Position numbers and translations under genes: made by a program
The notes under the pieces: model-generated
Database searches by the model: none
What the model saw: only the letters and a program-made list of their open reading frames with translations
Told to the model about the DNA's origin: nothing
Source: Candidatus Accumulibacter cognatus
GTDB taxonomy: Bacteria > Pseudomonadota > Gammaproteobacteria > Burkholderiales > Rhodocyclaceae
DNA length: 64,000 nt
NCBI GenBank assembly: GCA_013414765.1
Contig: CP058708.1
Span: 1,421,553-1,485,552 of the forward strand
Direction: 5' to 3'
Part shown: positions 58,485-64,000 of the stretch, in pieces
Numbering within the stretch: position 1 is the stretch's first letter
How the letters are laid out: each line of letters starts with the position of its first letter

Positions 58485-58591
58485 TGATCACGCTTCCATG
58501 CCCTCGCTGATGCGGGCAGCAAGCGAACCGGGGACTTGGCCTGCCAAGCAACGTCACCAGCAGACCACCCTCACGGCGCCACAGCACACCA

Positions 58592-59794
58592 CTACATCAC
58601 ATAACAGTGTTCTTTAAGGAAAGCCACTGCCTCGCCAAGGGTCGTATCAGAGCTATCGAGCAGATAGCTTTGAGCCTCCGGAAAAAATTCATTCCATAAT
58701 TTTTCCAGGCCTTCCTGCATCTCATGGGGCGCGCACTGACGAATGAAGCCGAGCACTGGTTCCTGCTTTAAACCGTCTGCACGAACCTTGCGGATCAGGG
58801 CTCTCGCTGCCGATCGTGTCAGAGTAGGTTTGGGAACCGTATCGGCTGCGATGCAGACAAAAATCGTCAGCAGCGAGTCATCGTCAGTCTTGCCTGCAGT
58901 CATCTTTTGCCACTCCTTCGAAACTGCGGCATCGAATAGACTGGCATCTTCGAGATCGACATCCCGCAGAAAATACCCTTTCTGAACAGTCTCTTCGAAC
59001 AACTTGTCGATCGCCAATGAGGAATCGAGAATCCTCGGAAGATCCTCTGTTTCGACCTCCTGCAAGTGGCGTCTGGCAATCTCCTGGTACGATTCAGGCA
59101 GGATCTGGAATATCTCCTTGACTCGCTTTCTGCCTTTCGGCGCTATCCCTTTCTTCCTGATTGCCTTCAGAATACTGACTAAGCCGGCAGCATTGGGGAG
59201 TGCAGGTGGGGTGTTTCCGCCAAGATAGACGAGCATGGCCGTACGCAGGAACGATCCAACGGGCACCATCGAAAGGCTGGAGGGGGCTACTCCAAGGTTT
59301 TCGGCAAACCAGAGTGCCGCTTCAATCGCCAAGTGATACGCCTTCCTTTGTTCGAGGGCGATTCGATATTCGGCAGGCTCCCTGAGCGACCACTCAGCCA
59401 GGAATTCCCTTTGTGACTTCGCGCTCATACCGCCAATGATGTCACAATCGGGCAAGGCCCAGAGCGCCTTGATCATTTCGGAACCGCCACGCGAATGTGA
59501 CAGAAAAGTGTGGTCCCGCAACGATCGAGCTGCTTTGTCGAGGTCACCACCGCTGCGGTCAGCAAGAAAAAGACTGACCAGATTGACGATCCGCGTACGC
59601 GCCTCCTCGATATTCGGCCGCAAATACTGCGTCCCGAAATACTCGGCAATCTGCAGCATTCCCTTTGGGGCGTCATTCAGGATACTGACAACTCTATGCT
59701 GATCGATGATCCCATTGCGCACCCCGTGAGCGAGGGCCTTTTCGAAAAAAGACCGCGCATCGAATACTGCGATTTTCTGGCAGCTAGGCGGCAT
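58592..59794 (-). CDS. unknown protein (about 400 aa), last gene of the J-domain operon
   Basis: A soluble, mostly helical protein with no membrane segment and no motif I can tie to a family. Notable runs are SFFEKALAHGVRNGIIDQHR, LWALPDCDIIGGMSAKSQRE, EQRKAYHLAIEAALWFAENL and IRKKGIAPKGRKRVKEIFQI. ATG 59794 has AAGG about 12 bases upstream; ATGs at 59806 and 59842 are alternatives. It follows the 240-aa gene within about 50 bases and is likely co-transcribed with it. Confidence 0.7.
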   Translation of the reverse strand: MPPSCQKIAVFDARSFFEKALAHGVRNGIIDQHRVVSILNDAPKGMLQIAEYFGTQYLRPNIEEARTRIVNLVSLFLADRSGGDLDKAARSLRDHTFLSHSRGGSEMIKALWALPDCDIIGGMSAKSQREFLAEWSLREPAEYRIALEQRKAYHLAIEAALWFAENLGVAPSSLSMVPVGSFLRTAMLVYLGGNTPPALPNAAGLVSILKAIRKKGIAPKGRKRVKEIFQILPESYQEIARRHLQEVETEDLPRILDSSLAIDKLFEETVQKGYFLRDVDLEDASLFDAAVSKEWQKMTAGKTDDDSLLTIFVCIAADTVPKPTLTRSAARALIRKVRADGLKQEPVLGFIRQCAPHEMQEGLEKLWNEFFPEAQSYLLDSSDTTLGEAVAFLKEHCYVM

Positions 59795-59842
59795 GGGCGG
59801 TAACATCCTTCTGTGAGTAGCCGGTAATTCAGAAACCTGCAA

Positions 59843-60565
59843 CTATAGCGCTGACTCCTCCCCCAGTTCGACCGGCGACCTGTCCGCAGGCCTGGGCCTT
59901 GCCAGGTCAGGCGACACGAGTTCTTCGGCCCTGCTACGCGCACGCAGGATCAGCAGGACATCCCGAAAGATCTCGGGGTATTGGTAACGAAGTATCCAGG
60001 TCAGCTCCATCCAGTCGTGATCGTTGACTTCATTGTGCGTCAGGAAAGGACGATTGACACCGGGATCAGCGAGCGCGTCCAGACGTTCTTCGTCGGTCAT
60101 GTCGTCGGCAGATTCCTCTGCATCGGCGAAGAAATCAAAGGTCGCCGTCTTGAAGAAATGCTCGACGTTTTCGACACGCTCGCAGAGATAATCGGCCAGG
60201 ACCTCGCAGCCGCCTTCGAATTCTCCGATCGCCTCGAGGAATTCGCCGGGATCGCTGCCTGCCCGGAAAACCACTGAATTGATCATGCCGTGCAACCGCT
60301 CATGACTTTGCTCGCCGTAGCGCCGTTCGAGGACGATTGCACGGGCGAACTGTTCTGGCGAGACCAACAGGTTCACCACTGATTCCCGAGATGAATCGAA
60401 GTCGCGCAGAACAGCCAGCAGGTCTTTGGCTGGAAAGTCATCGAGAGCCACCACCAAGGCATCGTCACCATCGCTTTCCGCCAGCGAAGCCAGGGCTGCT
60501 TCGGCACCGACGATGTTGCCGAGTTGGATCAGTCTCCCTGCTTTCACCAGTACCGGATGGCCCAT
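59843..60565 (-). CDS. unknown acidic protein (240 aa), J-domain operon
   Basis: A strongly acidic 240-residue soluble protein. Helical stretches are LIQLGNIVGAEAALASLAES and WMELTWILRYQYPEIFRDVL; acidic patches include FFADAEESADDMTDEERLDA. No family recognised. Its ATG overlaps the stop of the preceding gene by one base (TGATG), implying coupled translation. Confidence 0.7.
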   Translation of the reverse strand: MGHPVLVKAGRLIQLGNIVGAEAALASLAESDGDDALVVALDDFPAKDLLAVLRDFDSSRESVVNLLVSPEQFARAIVLERRYGEQSHERLHGMINSVVFRAGSDPGEFLEAIGEFEGGCEVLADYLCERVENVEHFFKTATFDFFADAEESADDMTDEERLDALADPGVNRPFLTHNEVNDHDWMELTWILRYQYPEIFRDVLLILRARSRAEELVSPDLARPRPADRSPVELGEESAL

Positions 60566-61122
60566 CAGTGATCCTCCGAAAATTGATCTTTCCGATCAAA
60601 ACCCTGTTCGGCAAGCCAGTCGGCACCGGACTCTGCAAGGTCGAGGCTGTCATCGAAGTCCTGCTCGTTCTGGTCGCTGTTGACAGCGTCACGCGTGTCT
60701 GTCGACCGTTCAGGCTCTGGCTCAGACGACGCTGCAAAGCGCCCTTGCAGATATTCCAGGCAGGCGGTCACCACCATGAACCGGTCACCGTTCGGGTCCT
60801 TGAGGACGACCTCGGCGAGGGCTTCGGCCCAGGATTCCAGCTCCACCGCCGTCAGCAGTGTTGACCAGTCGGGCAGGTCTTCGGGCTCCTGTGCGGCAAG
60901 CTCCCGCATTACTTCCGGACTGGCAAAACGCATGCCGCCGTGAAAGGCAACGGCTACCATTTCAGGGTTGCACTCAATCATCGGCAGGAGTTGCGCAAGC
61001 TGCCCGCGCTTCGCCTTGAGCCGCTTGGCCAGGACATCGTGCCCTGCCGAATCGGTCATCAAGTCGTCTAGCTCGGCGTCATAGGCAGACTTCAGATCTT
61101 CAAAGAATGGCGACAGCCTCAC
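60565..61122 (-). CDS. unknown acidic protein (185 aa), J-domain operon
   Basis: A 185-residue protein, helical at first (FFEDLKSAYDAELDDLM, KRLKAKRGQLAQLLPMI) and ending in a very acidic, probably disordered tail (SEPEPERSTDTRDAVNSDQN). It begins with GTG overlapping the TAG of the J-domain gene by one base (TAGTG). No family recognised. Confidence 0.72.
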   Translation of the reverse strand: MRLSPFFEDLKSAYDAELDDLMTDSAGHDVLAKRLKAKRGQLAQLLPMIECNPEMVAVAFHGGMRFASPEVMRELAAQEPEDLPDWSTLLTAVELESWAEALAEVVLKDPNGDRFMVVTACLEYLQGRFAASSEPEPERSTDTRDAVNSDQNEQDFDDSLDLAESGADWLAEQGFDRKDQFSEDH

Positions 61123-61397
61123 TACAGTACTCCTTCAAGATAATTTTTCCAGATTTCCCGCGCAGTTTCCAGAGGCTTATCGAGAAGATTACGGCGTCGA
61201 TTCTCATCGTAGACCTGTCGACGACTGGTGTCAGAAAGTGTTTCATAGGCTTCCTGAACGTCGCGAAAATGGTCGGTCGCTTCCGGAGCCTTGTTGCGGT
61301 CTGGATGAAGTAACCAGGCCTTTCTGCGATATGCAATCTTGACCACATCTTTTGAGGCATCACTGGCGATCCCGAGTATGGCGTAATAGTCTTTCAT
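61122..61397 (-). CDS. stand-alone J-domain (DnaJ-like) co-chaperone (91 aa)
   Basis: A 91-residue protein consisting of a J domain and little else: DYYAILGIASDASKD, helix II AYRRKAWLLHPDRNK with the HPD motif at 31-33, and helix III FRDVQEAYETLSDTSRRQVYD. It lacks the Gly/Phe, zinc and substrate domains of DnaJ, so it should recruit Hsp70 (DnaK) to a specific client, plausibly one of the three proteins encoded by the genes directly behind it. Confidence 0.93.
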   Translation of the reverse strand: MKDYYAILGIASDASKDVVKIAYRRKAWLLHPDRNKAPEATDHFRDVQEAYETLSDTSRRQVYDENRRRNLLDKPLETAREIWKNYLEGVL

Positions 61398-61544
61398 GCA
61401 TTCTCATCAAGACGGTTGCTCCGGAGGCTTCGACCAAAGGCCATGACTTTATCATGGTCAGAGCCACTGCCGTTCCCTTCGCCCCCGAACCTTCTTCGGC
61501 GTGCGGGCGAGTGAAGGTTCGTGAGTTGCTGACGCGATTTCACC

Positions 61545-62393
61545 TTAATATCGCCTAGAAAGGCCGAGACGCTGCCACAGGGTAGTGGTCAGCTCCACTT
61601 GGTTGAGTGTATAGAAATGCAAACCAGGAGCGCCACTGGCCAACAGTTTTGCACAAAGCGAGCTGACCACATCGAGACCGAAAGCGTGGATCGACAAGGT
61701 GTCGTCACCGTAGCTTTCAAGTTTTTTCCTGACCCAGCGCGGTATCTCCGCACCACAGTTATCCGAGAAGCGGGCAAGACTGCTGTAGCTGGAGATCGGC
61801 ATGATGCCGGGGACGATCGGCACATCAATGCCGAGCGCCTGGCACTCGTCGATAAAATGCGCGTAGGCGTCGAAGTTGTAGAAATACTGCGTGATTGCCG
61901 AATTGGCACCAGCGTCGAGCTTTCGTTTGAAAGCCAGGAGATCCTCCATCGGGCTTTTTGCCTGCGGATGGTATTCCGGATAAGCCGCGACTTCAATATG
62001 AAACCAGTCGCCTGTTTCGGCGCGAATGAACTCGACGAGCTCGTTGGCATAGCGAAAGGTGCCCGGCCTGGCCATACCCGACGGCAGGTCACCGCGCAGT
62101 GCAACCAGATGGCGAATACCATGTGCCTGATACTGTTCGAGAATGCTGCGAATGCTATCCGGAGTCGACCCGATGCACGACAGGTGCGGTGCCGCCTGAT
62201 GACCTTCGCGCTGGATTTCAAGCACAGTCTCGAGCGTGCGGTCACGCGTCGAACCGCCGGCGCCAAAAGTAACCGAGAAAAACCTGGGCTCCAGAAGCGC
62301 CAAGCGAGCACGCGTGCCCCGCAACTTTTCCGCTCCCTCGAGGGTTTTCGGCGGAAAAAGCTCTAGGCTGAAAACGGGAGGCTGCGGGGTCAT
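61545..62393 (-). CDS. metF: methylenetetrahydrofolate reductase
   Basis: A 282-residue flavin-dependent TIM barrel that makes 5-methyltetrahydrofolate for methionine synthesis. Signatures are FSLELFPPKTLEGAEKL at the N-terminus, FFSVTFGAGGSTRDRTLETV, HLSCIGSTPDSIRSIL, LRGDLPSG and QYFYNFDAY. Length and motifs are normal. It lies 13 bases after ahcY on the minus strand and would share its SAH riboswitch. Confidence 0.96.
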   Translation of the reverse strand: MTPQPPVFSLELFPPKTLEGAEKLRGTRARLALLEPRFFSVTFGAGGSTRDRTLETVLEIQREGHQAAPHLSCIGSTPDSIRSILEQYQAHGIRHLVALRGDLPSGMARPGTFRYANELVEFIRAETGDWFHIEVAAYPEYHPQAKSPMEDLLAFKRKLDAGANSAITQYFYNFDAYAHFIDECQALGIDVPIVPGIMPISSYSSLARFSDNCGAEIPRWVRKKLESYGDDTLSIHAFGLDVVSSLCAKLLASGAPGLHFYTLNQVELTTTLWQRLGLSRRY

Positions 62394-62406
62394 GAGTCGG
62401 CAAATG

Positions 62407-63813
62407 TCAGTAGCGATATTGCTCGGACTTGTAAGGACCTTCCTTCGCTACGCCGATGTAGGCAGCTTGCTGATCCGTCAGCTCGGAGAGCTCGGCATTG
62501 AGTTTCTTGAGCTGCAGGCGGGCCACCTTCTCGTCGAGGTGTTTGGGCAGGGTATACACCCCGACCGGATAGTTGGCATTGCGTGTAAACAGTTCGATCT
62601 GGGCAATCGTCTGGTTGGCGAACGAGGAACTCATCACGTACGAGGGATGGCCGGTACCGCAACCGAGGTTGACCAGACGACCTCTGGCCAGCAGGATGAT
62701 GCGCTTGCCATCGGGGAAGATCACATGATCGACCTGCGGTTTGATCTCTTCCCAGACATAGGTCTCGATCGAGGCGACGTCGATTTCGTTGTCGAAGTGG
62801 CCGATGTTGCAGACGATCGCCTGATTCTTCATCCGGGCCATGTGCGCATGGGTGATCACGTGATAGTTGCCGGTACAGGTGACGAAGATATCGGCCTTGT
62901 CAGCCGCGTAATCCATGGTTACCACGCGGTAGCCTTCCATGGCCGCCTGCAAGGCACAGATCGGATCGATTTCGGTGACCCACACCTGTGCGGACAGGGC
63001 GCGCATGGCTTGTGCCGAGCCCTTGCCAACATCGCCATAGCCGGCGATCAGGGCAATCTTGCCAGCGATCATCACGTCGGTGGCGCGTTTGATACCATCG
63101 ACCAGCGATTCGCGGCAACCGTAGAGGTTGTCAAACTTCGATTTGGTAACCGAGTCGTTAACATTGATCGCCGGAAATTTGAGCTCACTCCTGGCGTGCA
63201 TCTGGTACAGGCGATGCACGCCGGTCGTGGTTTCCTCGGTCACGCCCTTGACCGCTGCCAGACGACGCGAGTACCAAGTCGGATCATTGGCCAGTTTGGC
63301 CTGGATCGTCGCAAAGAGGATCGCCTCTTCCTCGGAAGTCGGGCTGGCAAGCACCGACGCGTCACCTTCGGCTCGGGCACCAAGGTGCAGGAGCAGCGTC
63401 GCGTCGCCGCCATCGTCGAGGATCATGTTGCTGTAACCCGCATCCGGCCATTCAAAGATGCGATGAGTGTAATCCCAGTAATCTTCCAGCGACTCGCCTT
63501 TGACGGCGAAGACCGATACTCCGGAAGCTGCGACAGCCGCAGCAGCGTGATCCTGGGTCGAAAAGATGTTGCACGAAGCCCACCGTACTTCAGCACCAAG
63601 AGTAACCAGGGTCTTGATCAGTACGGCGGTCTGAATCGTCATGTGCAGCGAACCAGTAATGCGTGCGCCCATGAGGGGCCTGGTGGTCGCGAACTCTTCA
63701 CGAATCGCCATCAGTCCCGGCATTTCGGTTTCGGCAATACGAATTTCCTTGCGACCCCATTCGGCGAGGCCAAGGTCAGCAATCACATAGTCTTGAGTAA
63801 CAGCATCCGACAT
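62407..63813 (-). CDS. ahcY: adenosylhomocysteinase (SAH hydrolase)
   Basis: A 468-residue NAD-dependent enzyme that splits S-adenosylhomocysteine to adenosine and homocysteine, relieving SAH inhibition of methyltransferases. The NAD-binding [13 protein letters not shown] and the [16 protein letters not shown] block are conserved. The C-terminus [20 protein letters not shown] and the final ...KSEQYRY are the usual ending. It is preceded by an SAH riboswitch and followed by metF. Confidence 0.97.
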   Translation of the reverse strand: MSDAVTQDYVIADLGLAEWGRKEIRIAETEMPGLMAIREEFATTRPLMGARITGSLHMTIQTAVLIKTLVTLGAEVRWASCNIFSTQDHAAAAVAASGVSVFAVKGESLEDYWDYTHRIFEWPDAGYSNMILDDGGDATLLLHLGARAEGDASVLASPTSEEEAILFATIQAKLANDPTWYSRRLAAVKGVTEETTTGVHRLYQMHARSELKFPAINVNDSVTKSKFDNLYGCRESLVDGIKRATDVMIAGKIALIAGYGDVGKGSAQAMRALSAQVWVTEIDPICALQAAMEGYRVVTMDYAADKADIFVTCTGNYHVITHAHMARMKNQAIVCNIGHFDNEIDVASIETYVWEEIKPQVDHVIFPDGKRIILLARGRLVNLGCGTGHPSYVMSSSFANQTIAQIELFTRNANYPVGVYTLPKHLDEKVARLQLKKLNAELSELTDQQAAYIGVAKEGPYKSEQYRY

Positions 63814-63922
63814 GGCAAGGCTCCTTAAGAACGGTGACCAGGGGAAGGAAGCTGTCGGGCATATCTGCTGAAGGACTTCAGCCTGCGCCCATCCCTCTCC
63901 TCGCGCCCGGCACGGGTTGGTT

Positions 63923-63990
63923 GGATGAGCGCCGTTTGAAAAATCCGAGCCTGAAACTGTCGGACGACAGCCCTGCAGCGCTCCTCGGAT
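63923..63990 (-). ncRNA. SAH riboswitch upstream of ahcY
   Basis: On the minus strand: CCGAGGAGCGCTGCAGGG, a variable hairpin, CAGGCTCGGA, a short A/T-rich linker, then AACGGCGCTCATCC. CCGAG pairs with CTCGG, and GAGCGC can form the family pseudoknot with GGCGCTC. This matches the SAH riboswitch consensus, which sits before ahcY genes in betaproteobacteria and turns expression on when SAH accumulates. About 110 bases separate it from the ahcY start. Confidence 0.85.
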
Positions 63991-64000
63991 TGAACCCGGA

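Noticed and set aside
62236-63828. A 530-codon plus-strand frame opposite ahcY
   Set aside because: Antisense shadow of ahcY and metF; no family similarity and the minus-strand genes are unmistakable.

Overview
The window looks like chromosomal DNA of a high-GC betaproteobacterium. The gene order mnmG-rsmG-parA-parB-atpIBEFHAGDC, the DUF971-ubiE-ubiJ group, a BPSS1780-type membrane protein and an ahcY-metF pair behind an S-adenosylhomocysteine (SAH) riboswitch all point to Rhodocyclales. 'Candidatus Accumulibacter' or a close relative is my best guess; this is inferred from gene content and protein flavour, without a database search.

Positions 1-5130 (plus strand) carry the tail of an unknown gene, a HIT protein, a conserved unknown protein, a DUF971 protein and ubiquinone genes ubiE and ubiJ around a Tim44-like membrane protein. 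A strong hairpin separates them from a long minus-strand block (5238-16503): the complete F0F1 ATP synthase operon preceded by parA/parB and rsmG/mnmG. Divergent from mnmG is an ahpC-ahpF peroxide-defence pair with a recognisable OxyR-type operator. Then come a receiver-TPR protein, a TauE/SafE exporter, a Tam-like methyltransferase, a mazEF-type toxin-antitoxin pair whose toxin is frameshifted, and an adenylate cyclase fused to a PilZ domain.

Positions 24.5-39.2 kb (mostly minus strand) hold envelope genes: a membrane-anchored SMP-30-like propeller, a MAPEG protein with an ABC exporter, the SpoIIM-DUF4129-DUF4350-MoxR-DUF58 cluster, BPSS1780 and RDD membrane proteins with a 158-bp tandem duplication at their junction, a trypsin-like protease, a 46-residue Cys-rich protein and a polar amino-acid ABC transporter. 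A CaiB/BaiF enzyme, a magnesium P-type ATPase with two compensating frameshifts, a queuosine-precursor transporter and a TPR protein follow.

Positions 45-55.3 kb form a graveyard of mobile and conflict-related DNA. It contains a STAND-NTPase/formylglycine-generating-enzyme-like pseudogene that has lost its ATPase core; a PAS-PAS-GGDEF diguanylate cyclase; an IS4-type element (15-bp ends, 9-bp target duplication) split by a 2,364-bp element that carries one large serine recombinase; and a decayed IS4-type element with an IS630-type element inside its left end.

From 55.3 kb to the end are small unknown genes, a lipoprotein gamma-glutamyltransferase, a tightly packed four-gene operon (a 91-aa stand-alone J-domain protein plus three unknown proteins), and metF and ahcY of the methyl cycle. 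No rRNA, tRNA or CRISPR array was seen.
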